Source: Agrobacterium tumefaciens_K (lineage in GTDB: Bacteria; Pseudomonadota; Alphaproteobacteria; Rhizobiales; Rhizobiaceae). Taken from it: a DNA stretch of 64,000 nt. The notes under the pieces are model-generated. The model saw only the letters and a list, made by a program, of their open reading frames with translations, had not been told where the DNA came from and made no database searches. How positions within the stretch are numbered: the first letter of the stretch is position 1; every line of letters starts with the position of its first letter. Positions 35,584 to 44,791 of this stretch are shown piece after piece. The stretch covers positions 1,116,001-1,180,000 of the forward strand of contig NZ_JAOEGC010000002.1 of assembly GCF_031801495.1 (NCBI RefSeq), in the 5' to 3' direction. A program made the translations under genes and the position numbers.

Positions 35584-36867
35584 TTATTTGCGGGTTCCGA
35601 AGGTGTAGCCGGTTTCGACGCTGCCTTTGCCGAATTTTTCCCTGAGCTTGTCCATCGCCGCTTCCGCCGCCGCCCGCCGCCCGGCAAGTTCGTCCACCAG
35701 GTCGGGAGGGTCGGCCCGTGCCGCATCGCACAGATCGGCCACACCTATCCCGAGCAGACGGAATCTGGTGCCATCGGCTTCTTTCTCCATCAGCGAAAGC
35801 CCGATCCTGAATATCCGGTCGGCAAGCTGGGTCGGGTCGTCCAGCTTGCGATTGCGCGTGCGAATCCTGAAATCAGCCGTCTTCATTTTCAGAACGACCG
35901 TCTGGCCCGCAATGGCGTGTTTTTTCAGGCGGGACGAAACCTTTTCCGAGAGGGAGCGCAGGATGGGGACAAGATCGTCGTAACGCGAGATGTCATTGAA
36001 AAACGTTGTCTCCGACGATACGCTCTTGGCCGGGTCGTTGATATGCACATCGCGCTCGTCGATGCCCCGTGAGAGGCGAAACAGCCGCTGGCCCATCGAG
36101 CCATAGCGGCGCATCAGGTCGCCTTCCTCCATCTCCTGCAGTTGCGATATCATGCGGATGCCATCCGCCTCCAGCGTGGCCGCAAAGGCCTTGCCGACGC
36201 CCCAGATGGTCGTGACCGGCCGTGTTGCCAGAAAGGAAAGCGCCTCGGCTTCGCCGATCACCGAAAAACCGCGCGGCTTGCGCAGGTCGGACGCCACCTT
36301 GGCCAGAAACTTGCAGTAGGAAAGCCCGGCGGAAACGGTGACGCCCACTTCCTTTTCCACGCGGCTCGCGAATTTTGCCAGCACGCGGGCAGGGGGATCG
36401 TGGTGTAATCTCTCTGTCCCCGAAAGATCGAGAAACGCCTCATCGATGGAAATTGGCTGCACGAGGGGCGTGAGTTCCTGCATCATGGTGCGGATCTGGC
36501 GGCCGACCTGGCTGTATTTCTCCATGTTCGGCTTGATCACGACGGCATCGGGGCAGGCCTCCAGCGCCTTGAACATCGGCATGGCGGATCGCACGCCGTG
36601 AATACGGGCAATGTAACAGGCGGTGGATACCACGCCGCGCTTGCCGCCACCGATGATGACGGGCTTGTCGGCAAGGTCTGGATTGTCCCGTTTTTCGACA
36701 GAGGCGTAGAAGGCATCGCAGTCGATATGGGCGATGCTGAGTTGATAGAGCTCATCGTGATAGAGAAGGCGCGGGCTGCCGCAGGCGCGGCAACGCTTCA
36801 GGCCCGCTGGCTGCCCAGCCAGACAGTCGCGGCAGAAACCGGGATCATACGCGTGCAACGTGGACAT
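35584..36867 (-). CDS. dinB: DNA polymerase IV with N-terminal zinc ribbon
   Basis: Y-family translesion polymerase, 427 residues from the ATG at 36867. Catalytic motifs are IAHIDCDAFYASVEKRD and ISIDEAFLDLSG, followed by the helix-hairpin-helix/thumb GLSYCKFLAKVASD and TIWGVGKA. Before the palm there is an extra 40-residue segment with CRDC (C12, C15) and CRAC (C26, C29), a likely zinc ribbon absent from E. coli DinB but seen in rhizobial paralogues. No GTTC-N7-GTTC box lies upstream. The DUF3572 gene precedes it on the same strand with a 77-nt gap. Confidence 0.94.
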   Translation of the reverse strand: MSTLHAYDPGFCRDCLAGQPAGLKRCRACGSPRLLYHDELYQLSIAHIDCDAFYASVEKRDNPDLADKPVIIGGGKRGVVSTACYIARIHGVRSAMPMFKALEACPDAVVIKPNMEKYSQVGRQIRTMMQELTPLVQPISIDEAFLDLSGTERLHHDPPARVLAKFASRVEKEVGVTVSAGLSYCKFLAKVASDLRKPRGFSVIGEAEALSFLATRPVTTIWGVGKAFAATLEADGIRMISQLQEMEEGDLMRRYGSMGQRLFRLSRGIDERDVHINDPAKSVSSETTFFNDISRYDDLVPILRSLSEKVSSRLKKHAIAGQTVVLKMKTADFRIRTRNRKLDDPTQLADRIFRIGLSLMEKEADGTRFRLLGIGVADLCDAARADPPDLVDELAGRRAAAEAAMDKLREKFGKGSVETGYTFGTRK

Positions 36868-36944
36868 GACCTGACCGCAACCGATCCATAAACAAAACGG
36901 GAACGTTGGCGACAATACCCTGTCGTTCGCCGCGGCTCAAGCCG

Positions 36945-37253
36945 TCAATATTCGCCGGAATCGAGTCCAGGCCCGGAAAAGTGACGCCACGCGGCTTCGA
37001 CCGTCTCGGGTGATGTCTCCGTTGCCGCGCAGAAGGCCATAAGGTCCGGTTCGTGGCTCATAAGGAAGTCTGTCAGGCCTGCGAGAAAACCGGGGTCGTT
37101 GACCGCCTGGCGCAGCATATTCGCTTGCAGGCCACTCAGCGCCAGAAAACGGGAGAGCATGTCCGGCTCGTTTGCCAGCCACCCAAGTATGGCGGCGGCT
37201 GTTTCTTGCGGATCCTTCTCGACATTGTCGTTGTTTTTAGGGTGTCGCAGCAT
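36945..37253 (-). CDS. DUF3572 family protein
   Basis: 102-residue soluble, mostly helical acidic protein (AAAILGWLANEPDMLSRFLALSG, DLMAFCAATETSPETVEAAW). It matches DUF3572, a family found in alphaproteobacteria next to dinB and divK. Its function is unknown. It is divergent from divK, sharing a 130-nt promoter region. Confidence 0.8.
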   Translation of the reverse strand: MLRHPKNNDNVEKDPQETAAAILGWLANEPDMLSRFLALSGLQANMLRQAVNDPGFLAGLTDFLMSHEPDLMAFCAATETSPETVEAAWRHFSGPGLDSGEY

Positions 37254-37384
37254 TTCTCTTCCGAAGTTACCTATTTTGAAACCAAATCGCCTTAGCCTAA
37301 CGCCACAATTGGACGATGGAATCGACTTTCTGGCAACTTATATGTGCAGATAAAGGTTTCAAAGCGGAGCGGGGACTGTTCGCC

Positions 37385-37756
37385 ATGCCCAAACAGGTCA
37401 TGATAGTCGAGGACAACGAGCTGAATATGAAGCTCTTTCGTGATCTGATCGAGGCATCGGGTTATACGACGATCCAGACTCGCAATGGCATGGAAGCACT
37501 CGACCTCGCCCGCAAGCATCGTCCTGACCTCATTCTCATGGATATCCAGCTACCGGAGGTTTCCGGTCTGGAGGTGACGAAATGGCTGAAGGAAGACGAT
37601 GAGCTGCACGTCATACCGGTCATCGCCGTCACGGCCTTCGCTATGAAGGGCGATGAGGAGCGCATTCGTCAGGGCGGCTGCGAGGCATATGTGTCCAAAC
37701 CGATTTCCGTCCCGAAATTTATCGAGATCATCAAGACCTATCTTGGTGATGCGTAA
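37385..37756 (+). CDS. divK: Single-domain response regulator DivK
   Basis: Cell-cycle receiver protein that signals through DivL/PleC/DivJ to control CtrA in alphaproteobacteria. From the ATG at 37385 it has 123 residues, one receiver domain: acidic pocket IVEDNELN, phospho-acceptor D53 (LILMDIQLPEVSG), the switch threonine in VTAFAMKG and K104 in VSKPI. The upstream in-frame ATG at 37316 adds a non-conserved leader. pleD follows 17 nt later, the classical divK-pleD arrangement. Confidence 0.95.
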   Translation: MPKQVMIVEDNELNMKLFRDLIEASGYTTIQTRNGMEALDLARKHRPDLILMDIQLPEVSGLEVTKWLKEDDELHVIPVIAVTAFAMKGDEERIRQGGCEAYVSKPISVPKFIEIIKTYLGDA

Positions 37757-37773
37757 GGCGACTGGGGAAAACC

Positions 37774-39144
37774 ATGACAGCGAGAGTTCTGGTTGTTGAT
37801 GACATACCGGCGAACGTGAAGCTTCTGGAAGCGCGGCTCGTCGCAGAATATTTCGATGTACTGACCGCCGAAGACGGTTTCAAGGCGCTGGCAATCTGCG
37901 ACAGCGAGCAGGTCGACATCATTCTTCTGGACATCATGATGCCGGGAATGGATGGCTTCGAGGTTTGCGAGCGGTTGAAGGCCAACCCGCATACCGCGCA
38001 TATTCCGGTGGTCATGGTGACGGCTCTCGATCAGCCATCAGATCGCGTTCGCGGTCTGAAGGCTGGCGCCGACGATTTTTTGACGAAGCCCGTCAACGAC
38101 CTCCAGCTTATCGCACGGGTCAAAAGCCTTGTGCGTCTCAAGTCTGTCAGCGACGAGCTGCGCATGCGTGCCGAAACCGCTCGCCAGATTGGCATGGAGG
38201 ACCTGCTGAGAAACGACAACACGATGCAGGCGCCGGGCCGTGTGCTGCTCGTCGATGGCCGTGCAAGCTCGCAGGAGCGTATCATCAGAGCGCTGAAGCC
38301 GGTTGCCGAGGTTGAGGTGATGTCCGATCCGCAGGCCGCGTTGTTCAGGGCCGCGGAAAATCCCTTCGAACTGGTGATCGTCAACTCGACCTTCGACGAT
38401 TACGATCCGCTTCGCCTGTGCTCCCAGCTTCGCTCTCTGGAGCGGACCCGCTTTCTGCCGCTTCTGCTTGTGGCGGAGCAGGGCGCTGACGATATGGTGG
38501 CGCGCGCTCTCGATCTCGGCGTCAATGATTACATTCTCCGCCCCGTCGATCCCAATGAGCTGGTCGCGCGTACGCTGACGCAGATCAAGCGCAAGCGGTT
38601 CAACGATCATCTGCGGCGCAATCTACAGCATACGATGGAGCTTGCGGTGGTTGACGGGCTGACGGGGCTGAACAATCGCCGCTACTTGGACAACCATCTC
38701 AAGGTACTTTTTGACCGAGCAGCAGCACGTGGCCGGCCGATTTCGATCTGCATTACCGATATCGACCGCTTCAAGAGCGTGAACGATACCTACGGCCATG
38801 ATGTCGGTGACGAGGTTCTGCGTGAATTTGCGTCACGTGTGCGCTCCGCCGTGCGTGGCGCGGACCTCGCCTGCCGTTACGGTGGTGAGGAGTTCGTTGT
38901 CGTCATGCCGGATACCCCGATGGAAAACGCCATCGGTGTCGCAGAACGTCTTCGCGAGATCGTCGAGGACCAGCCTTTCTATGTCCGATCCATAGACCGA
39001 GAGCTGAAGATCACGGCATCGCTTGGCATCGCGACAAACAGTCCGTCGGTGTCTTTGCCGGATCAGCTTCTCAAACAGGCCGACAGGGCTCTGTACGAGG
39101 CCAAGAGTTCAGGAAGAAACCGCGTCGTCGCAGCAGCAGCCTGA
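37774..39144 (+). CDS. pleD: Diguanylate cyclase PleD
   Basis: Makes cyclic di-GMP from GTP at the cell pole during development. 456 residues: first receiver with D53 (LLDIMMPGMDG), a second, degenerate receiver (about 155-270), then a GGDEF domain with the intact active site GGEEF at 370-374. The product-inhibition site RxxD is at 361-364, five residues upstream, so both catalysis and feedback control appear intact. It forms an operon with divK; no terminator is visible downstream. Confidence 0.95.
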   Translation: MTARVLVVDDIPANVKLLEARLVAEYFDVLTAEDGFKALAICDSEQVDIILLDIMMPGMDGFEVCERLKANPHTAHIPVVMVTALDQPSDRVRGLKAGADDFLTKPVNDLQLIARVKSLVRLKSVSDELRMRAETARQIGMEDLLRNDNTMQAPGRVLLVDGRASSQERIIRALKPVAEVEVMSDPQAALFRAAENPFELVIVNSTFDDYDPLRLCSQLRSLERTRFLPLLLVAEQGADDMVARALDLGVNDYILRPVDPNELVARTLTQIKRKRFNDHLRRNLQHTMELAVVDGLTGLNNRRYLDNHLKVLFDRAAARGRPISICITDIDRFKSVNDTYGHDVGDEVLREFASRVRSAVRGADLACRYGGEEFVVVMPDTPMENAIGVAERLREIVEDQPFYVRSIDRELKITASLGIATNSPSVSLPDQLLKQADRALYEAKSSGRNRVVAAAA

Positions 39145-39837
39145 GACAACCTTACAAACAAGCGATTAACTCAGATCATTTGTAAGCCTGGCTAAATTGA
39201 AGGAACGCGTGCTCGATCCTGTTATAGTTAAGGTTGAGTTCTACGGGGAATTCAATCGGATCGCGCCATATAGTGTGTCATACTGGTATATTTAACCATA
39301 TCTTTCGACGCAAACGGTCTGGCCTTAAGAATTTGTTGATTTTTATTCCGCTTCTGCGCAAAATCTAATCCGACGAAAAAGATCTTCAGTCGGCTTTCAG
39401 CCGCATGATGATGTTGTGCAGGTGGCATGGACGCTACGGCATATCGCTCATCAGGGGTCGTATTGCGTAGTTTGAATGCCCCATGATGCTCAGGTCCGCC
39501 GCATCTCCTGGATCGTGGGGTCGGTCGGTCGGTGATGTTCGAATCGGTTCCTCGTGCCGTAATCACATCGCTGGCCGACCGCCTTATATCCCCGGCGAGT
39601 CGTCGGCCAAACCTTTCCCCCAGATCTTTGCCTTCGAGATATGACGTTCCGGAAGCGCAGGGGCGTCAGCAAGCAGCCTCTGGGCTACGCGGGTGCGATG
39701 TGTTTTCGTATCTGTGGAGCAGCCACTGTATCGAGGGCGGACCGGCCGCGGCAGCAGAAGTCCTGGCTTGAACTGCGACCGCCACAAACAAAAAACGCGC
39801 CCGTAGGGCGCGCTTTTGTCGGAAAACCGATCAAGAA
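39145..39837. other. Long intergenic region without recognised gene
   Basis: About 690 bases between pleD and rpmG. The first 250 are AT-rich. The rest is GC-rich with several short open frames but no ribosome site, conserved motif or tRNA. It may hold a decayed gene or an unrecognised small RNA. I cannot support either. Confidence 0.4.
39791..39817 (-). terminator. Intrinsic terminator after rpmG
   Basis: A 7-bp stem, CGCGCCC (39796-39802) with GGGCGCG (39806-39812), has a GTA loop. Read on the reverse strand it is preceded by AAAAG and followed by a T-run, 20 nt past the rpmG stop. Confidence 0.75.
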
Positions 39838-40005
39838 TTACTTGATCTTGGTTTCCTTGAATTCTACGTGCTTGCGTACAACCGGGTCGTACTTCGTCTT
39901 CGTCATCTTGTCCGTGAACGTACGGCTGTTCTTGGTGGTGACGTAGAAGGTACCGGTGTCGGCTGTCGACAGCAGCTTGATCTTGATTGTTGTAGCTTTC
40001 GCCAT
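39838..40005 (-). CDS. rpmG: 50S ribosomal protein bL33
   Basis: A 55-residue ribosomal protein, MAKATTIKIKLLSTADTG at the start, continuing FYVTTKNSRTFTDKMTKTKYDP and ending VEFKETKIK. It contains no cysteine, so it is the zinc-free (C-minus) form. The ATG at 40005 is preceded on the reverse strand by AGGCAGGACGACC. It stands alone with its own terminator. Confidence 0.96.
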   Translation of the reverse strand: MAKATTIKIKLLSTADTGTFYVTTKNSRTFTDKMTKTKYDPVVRKHVEFKETKIK

Positions 40006-40092
40006 GGTCGTCCTGCCTTTAACAAAAGAGAAGCCGCAGGTGCTTTCACCTCGGCTAAATCTGGCGCGAAACTACGTATCGCGCCCGAAAAG

Positions 40093-41265
40093 TCAAGTCT
40101 GTTTTGCCCGGAAAACAAAACGGAAGATATAAAGCACCACGTAAAGGGCGAAAAATGTGGCGAGCGCCCAGGCAAATCCGTCTGTCCCGGCAATGTCCAT
40201 CGCAATACCCACTGCCTGCGGTCCGCAGATCGTGCCAACGGCGTAACAGAAGATGAAGGCGGCATTGGCCGCCACGAGGTCTGCGCCCGTCAGGCGCGAT
40301 CCCAGATGCGTCAGTCCGACGGTATACATGCCGGAAACGAGCCCGCCCCAGAACAGGAGCAGGCCAGCAACCAACAACCAGCTCTCGACGAGAGCGGGTA
40401 GAGCCAGCGTACCTGCCACGCCTGCAAGTGCCATGAGGCCGAGAAGTGTACGCCGGTCCTTCATCCTGTCGGACATGAGGCCGATCGGGATCTGGAAGAC
40501 CATGTTGCCGATGCCCATCACTGTCAGCAGCACGGCGGCCTGCGATTCGCTAAACCCTTCACGCGTGGCGTAGATCGGGAAAAGTGACAGACCGCCCGCC
40601 TGCACCGCCCCGAAAACGAAGGCTGCGGCAGACGCCATGGGCACCATCCATATATAACGCGCGAAATGATGGTTCGGCCTCTCGTCCAGCTCCGGGCTTT
40701 CGCCACGCGCCACGAAGATCGGGATCGCTGCCAGGAGAATGATGGCGGCGCCCACGATAAAGGGAATGATTCCCTCGCTGCCGACGAGGGAAAACAGCAA
40801 CGGACCAACGGCGAAGCCAACGGCAAGGCCGGTGGCGTAGATACCCAGCACCATGCCGCGCTTCCTTGGCGGTGCGGCCATGTTGATCCAGTATTCCGAC
40901 AGGATGAAAAGCGTCGTGGTCGCGCCATGGAAGACGATTCGCAGCGGAAACCACATCCAGAAGGCATCAGCGAAATAAAAGCCGAGCGCACTGAGTGCCG
41001 AAATGACAACGGCCAGCAGCATGGTTCGGGCAACGCCGAAATCATGGGCGACTTTTGATGCAAGGGGGGCCGCCATCATCGCCGCGATACCGGCCATTGC
41101 CGTATTCACGCCGATCATGGTGGACGAGATGCCGCGCTTCTCGAGAATGATCGACAACAGCGGCAATCCGAGGCCGATGGCGACGCCGACCGCGCTGATG
41201 GAGGCAATTGCTGCAATCAGGGAAGGCCAGTGAATGGCGTCTTCTTCGCATTTCGTTCGTGACAT
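40093..41265 (-). CDS. MFS transporter
   Basis: Inner-membrane major facilitator, 390 residues with about 12 hydrophobic segments. From the ATG at 41265, MSRTKCEEDAIHW precedes the first helix (PSLIAAIASISAVGVAIGLG). Loop 2-3 has ASKVAHDFGVARTML, and helix 5 has RGMVLGIYATGLAVGFAVGP. The symmetric loop 8-9 motif is IPIGLMSDRMKDRRTLLG. The organisation resembles YcaD-like MFS proteins. The substrate is unknown. It lies 8 nt after the Nudix gene stop and is probably co-transcribed. Confidence 0.88.
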   Translation of the reverse strand: MSRTKCEEDAIHWPSLIAAIASISAVGVAIGLGLPLLSIILEKRGISSTMIGVNTAMAGIAAMMAAPLASKVAHDFGVARTMLLAVVISALSALGFYFADAFWMWFPLRIVFHGATTTLFILSEYWINMAAPPRKRGMVLGIYATGLAVGFAVGPLLFSLVGSEGIIPFIVGAAIILLAAIPIFVARGESPELDERPNHHFARYIWMVPMASAAAFVFGAVQAGGLSLFPIYATREGFSESQAAVLLTVMGIGNMVFQIPIGLMSDRMKDRRTLLGLMALAGVAGTLALPALVESWLLVAGLLLFWGGLVSGMYTVGLTHLGSRLTGADLVAANAAFIFCYAVGTICGPQAVGIAMDIAGTDGFAWALATFFALYVVLYIFRFVFRAKQT

Positions 41266-41273
41266 GACGGCCT

Positions 41274-41900
41274 TTATACAAAGTCTCGAATAAACCGGCC
41301 GTGGCGCGTGAAGTAGAACCGCACGGGGCATTCAAAGGGCAATGAGGGATCACCTATCATAAGTTTTGTGACATCTTCGAGAACCGTCCGTGTGATCGTC
41401 GGCATGTTCAGACCTGAAAGGTTGGCCGTGTCAACCCACCGGAGGTCCCGAAGCTCGTCCGAATCGCGAAGAGCTGCGATATCCACGTCGATTTCGTCCA
41501 CGAAGCCACTGAAGAAACGCGTGTCGTAGCGTCGGGATAGGCCCGGTGGCGTGATCGCTCTTGCGACAAAACGCAGTGTCGAAAGATCCGGGCCGGTGCT
41601 TTCGCGGCCAAGCCGGATGCCTGTTTCTTCAACGAGTTCTCTCACCGCGGCAAGAGCCAGCGCCCGCGCTCCGGCGGGGCTGAGCTGCCTCGGAACCGAT
41701 TTTGTCAGCCTGCTCACCACTGCGGGGTGCAACTCTCCGCAATAGGGCAGGGCGTGATCCCGCCGATCGCGTTTGCCGCCGGGAAAGACATAAGTATTGG
41801 GCATGAAGACATGGGCGGCGCTTCGCTTGCCCATCAGCACTCGCAATCGTGGCCCGGAGCGGTCGAACAGAAGGAGGGCCGCTGCGTCGCGAGGACGCAT
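41274..41900 (-). CDS. Nudix hydrolase family protein
   Basis: 208 residues from the ATG at 41900; a GTG at 41948 would add 16 residues and sits nearer the upstream gene, so the start is uncertain. The fold features are AAALLLFDRSGPRLRVLMGKR and PNTYVFPGGKRDRRD. The Nudix helix core RELVEETGI is present, but the leading GxxxxxE part of the box reads AGARALAL, so the first glutamate is missing. Such degenerate boxes occur in the acyl-CoA/ADP-ribose-type branch. The substrate is unknown. Confidence 0.82.
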   Translation of the reverse strand: MRPRDAAALLLFDRSGPRLRVLMGKRSAAHVFMPNTYVFPGGKRDRRDHALPYCGELHPAVVSRLTKSVPRQLSPAGARALALAAVRELVEETGIRLGRESTGPDLSTLRFVARAITPPGLSRRYDTRFFSGFVDEIDVDIAALRDSDELRDLRWVDTANLSGLNMPTITRTVLEDVTKLMIGDPSLPFECPVRFYFTRHGRFIRDFV

Positions 41901-41956
41901 CGCAACCGTCGTTGGTTGAGGATCAGTGGAAGGATGCAGTGGCGCCACGCAAAGGC

Positions 41957-42400
41957 CTAATGCGAGGAGCCGTCGATGACCGGCTTTGCCGGTCGGTTGT
42001 CGAAGCCATGCATCTTCAACGCCCATTGCAGGCCAATGACACCGCCCTTGATCGGTTGCAGCGTCACAAGCGCAGCAAGGATGGTAATGGGCACCCAGAT
42101 GGCGAAGTGCACCCACATAGGCACCTGCATGATGAGATCGGTCATCATGAAGCCACCGACGGCAATGTGCCCGATGATGACGATGGAAATGTAAGGTGGC
42201 AGATCATCGGACCGCTGGTGGTGCATTTCCTCACCGCAGGCAGCACAATTATCCACGGGCTTCAGCCAGGCGCGGAAAAGACGTCCCGAACCGCAGGCGG
42301 GGCAACGGTTCACCATGCCGCGCATGATGGAGCGTCCCAGCGGTCGCTCCATGTCCTTATCGCCATACGTCAGAGTTTCGGAGCTGTGTTCGATACCCAT
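41957..42400 (-). CDS. DUF983 family membrane protein with zinc ribbon
   Basis: 147 residues. A zinc ribbon lies in the first third (RCPACGSG at about 32 and NCAACGEEM at about 51), followed by two hydrophobic segments (YISIVIIGHIAVGGFMM and VHFAIWVPITILAALVTL). This is the DUF983 layout, a family of unknown function often found near cytochrome or RNase R genes in alphaproteobacteria. It sits 36 nt after rnr on the same strand. Confidence 0.85.
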   Translation of the reverse strand: MGIEHSSETLTYGDKDMERPLGRSIMRGMVNRCPACGSGRLFRAWLKPVDNCAACGEEMHHQRSDDLPPYISIVIIGHIAVGGFMMTDLIMQVPMWVHFAIWVPITILAALVTLQPIKGGVIGLQWALKMHGFDNRPAKPVIDGSSH

Positions 42401-42436
42401 GCTCGTTTCCTTCCCGTGGCGGTTCTCGCCGCTTGC

Positions 42437-44791
42437 TTATCGCCGCCGTCTTGGCGGGCGTGTGCCGGGCTTTGCCGCCACGCGTGACGTCCGCCGCCCC
42501 GCTTTATGAAACGACCGTGTGGCGACCGGCATCTTCCTTCCCTCGCTCAGCATATCGAAACGCAGGGCGCCCGCCAATGGCACGGCCTCGGCAAGCTTGA
42601 CCTGAACGCTGTCGCCAAGCTGATAACCGAGCCCGGTTTTCTCACCTGTCAAAGCCTGATGAGCCTCGTCATAGATGAAGTAATCCGTGCCGAGCATTGA
42701 TATAGGTATGAAACCATCGGCGCCAAATTGCGGCAGCGCGATAAAAAGTCCCGCCTTGGTGACACCGGAGACGCGCCCTTCGAACTCTTCGCCCACGCGC
42801 TCGGAAAGATGGTGGGCGATCAGGCGGTTGATGGTATCGCGCTCGGCCGCCATGGCGCGACGTTCGAAAGTCGAGATTTCCGCGGCAATGTCGTCCAGCG
42901 TCGCTTCTTCCTGCGGGGTGATGCCACCTTCGCCAAGACCCAGCGAACCCACCAGCGCACGGTGCACGATAAGGTCGGCATAACGGCGGATCGGCGAGGT
43001 GAAGTGTGCGTACTTCATCAGGTTGAGGCCGAAATGCCCGATGTTCTCCGGGCTGTAGACCGCCTGGCTCTGCGCGCGCAGCACCATCTCGTTGACCATG
43101 ATCTGGTGCGGCGTATCCAGCGCACGGGCCAGAATGCCGTTGAAGGAGTTGGCGCGCATCGCCGCACCCTTGGCCATGGAAATGCCGATGGTGCCAAGGA
43201 ACTCCCGTAGGGTTTCCTGCTTGGAGAGCGTCGGCGCATCGTGCACGCGGTAGACCAGCCGCTGTTTCTTCTTTTCCAGCGTCTCGGCGGCGGCGACGTT
43301 GGCCTGGATCATCATCTCCTCGATCAGCTTGTGCGCATCGAGGCGTTCAGGAATGACAACCTTGTCCACAGTGCCGTTGGGGCGCAGCAGGATCTTGCGC
43401 TCCGGCATGTCGAGTTCCAGCGGCTGGCGACGATCACGCCCGCGCTTCATCACCTCATAGGCATGCCACAGAGGTTTCAGGATCGGCTCCAGCATCGGTC
43501 CGGTCTTGTCGTCTGGGTTGCCGTCGATGGCGGCCTGTGCCTGCTGGTAAGAGAGTTTCGCCGCACTCTTCATCATGATGCGATGGAAGGTGTGCGACGC
43601 CTTGCGGCCTTCCCTGGAAAACACCATGCGCACGGCAAGGGCAGGGCGGTCGACGCCTTCCTTGAGGGAGCATAGATCGTTGGAAATGCGTTCGGGCAGC
43701 ATGGGGACGACCCGATCCGGGAAATAGACCGAATTGCCGCGCTTCAGCGCTTCGCGGTCCAGCGGCGCGCCGGGCCGTACATAATAGGAAACATCGGCAA
43801 TCGCCACCGTCACGATCACGCCGTCCGGGTTGTCGGGCGAGGGATCGGGTTCGGCGTAAACCGCGTCGTCATGATCCTTGGCGTCGGCCGGGTCGATGGT
43901 GATCAGCGGCAGGTCACGCCAGTCCTCACGGTGCGCCATCGTGGCGGCTTTTGCGTCATCCGCCTCCGACAGAACATTTTGCGGGAAGATATGCGGAATG
44001 CCATGCGCATGGATGGCGATCATGGAGATCGCCTTTTCGGATGCGACAGAACCGACGACGGACAGAACCTTGGCGCGTGTCAGGCCGTAACGCCCGCTGT
44101 TGCGTGAGGTTTCCACCTCGATCAGATCGCCGTCCTTCGCATCACCCACGCCATCCGGGTCGATGACCATTTCCTCGCCGCGCCGGTCGATCGGCATCAG
44201 GCGACCACCGCCGCCCGGAGACAGCTTGAACACACCGAGAAGCGCGCCCTGACGACGATCGAGTATCTTGACGACACGCGCCGTATAGGCCGGACCTGCC
44301 TTTTCCTTGGAGGGAAAGATTTTTGCCAGAACGCGGTCGTTCAGGCCGGCGGTCGGCGCCTTCTTTCCACGATCCTGTGACGATTGCCGGATCAGCACGG
44401 CAGGAGCCGCACCCAGATCCTCCGGCCATTCCGCCGGCCGGCCGATCAATTCGCCGTCCTTGTCCCGCGTGGTGATGTCGAGAACCGTCACCGGCGGCAG
44501 GCCACCCGGCCGCACCAGCGACTTGCGGCTCTTGTGTACCATGCCGTCGCCTTCCAGCTCCTTCAGCAGGGCTTTGAGGAGGACGCGGTTTTCGCCTTTC
44601 AGACCGAAAGCCTTGGCGATCTCACGCTTGGATGCCTGCTGCGGGTGGTCGGCAATGAATTTCAGCAGCACTTCGCGCGAAGGCACTTCACCATGGATGA
44701 TGCCTTCGCCTTCGTCCACGCGTTTGGAGCGCGCCGTGCGTCCGAAACCGTCATTGGCGGAACCCTGTTTCTGACGCGGCGCTTTACTCAC
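42437..44791 (-). CDS. rnr: Ribonuclease R
   Basis: 3-prime to 5-prime exoribonuclease that degrades structured RNA. 784 residues: an N-terminal winged-helix region (LLKFIADHPQQASKREIAKAFGL), cold-shock OB folds, the RNB catalytic core with IDPADAKDHDDAVYAE (metal-binding aspartates), then an S1 domain (GRVSGVTKAGLFIALPQFGADG). The tail is basic and ends in RRRR. The start overlaps the topA stop by 4 nt, so translation is coupled. Confidence 0.96.
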   Translation of the reverse strand: MSKAPRQKQGSANDGFGRTARSKRVDEGEGIIHGEVPSREVLLKFIADHPQQASKREIAKAFGLKGENRVLLKALLKELEGDGMVHKSRKSLVRPGGLPPVTVLDITTRDKDGELIGRPAEWPEDLGAAPAVLIRQSSQDRGKKAPTAGLNDRVLAKIFPSKEKAGPAYTARVVKILDRRQGALLGVFKLSPGGGGRLMPIDRRGEEMVIDPDGVGDAKDGDLIEVETSRNSGRYGLTRAKVLSVVGSVASEKAISMIAIHAHGIPHIFPQNVLSEADDAKAATMAHREDWRDLPLITIDPADAKDHDDAVYAEPDPSPDNPDGVIVTVAIADVSYYVRPGAPLDREALKRGNSVYFPDRVVPMLPERISNDLCSLKEGVDRPALAVRMVFSREGRKASHTFHRIMMKSAAKLSYQQAQAAIDGNPDDKTGPMLEPILKPLWHAYEVMKRGRDRRQPLELDMPERKILLRPNGTVDKVVIPERLDAHKLIEEMMIQANVAAAETLEKKKQRLVYRVHDAPTLSKQETLREFLGTIGISMAKGAAMRANSFNGILARALDTPHQIMVNEMVLRAQSQAVYSPENIGHFGLNLMKYAHFTSPIRRYADLIVHRALVGSLGLGEGGITPQEEATLDDIAAEISTFERRAMAAERDTINRLIAHHLSERVGEEFEGRVSGVTKAGLFIALPQFGADGFIPISMLGTDYFIYDEAHQALTGEKTGLGYQLGDSVQVKLAEAVPLAGALRFDMLSEGRKMPVATRSFHKAGRRTSRVAAKPGTRPPRRRR

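Noticed and set aside
36868..36944. SOS box upstream of dinB
   Set aside because: GAAC occurs once, but no second half-site at 7-nt spacing.
39490..39787. Overlapping short frames between pleD and rpmG
   Set aside because: No ribosome site, no recognisable motif and several frames on both strands; typical of GC-rich noncoding DNA.
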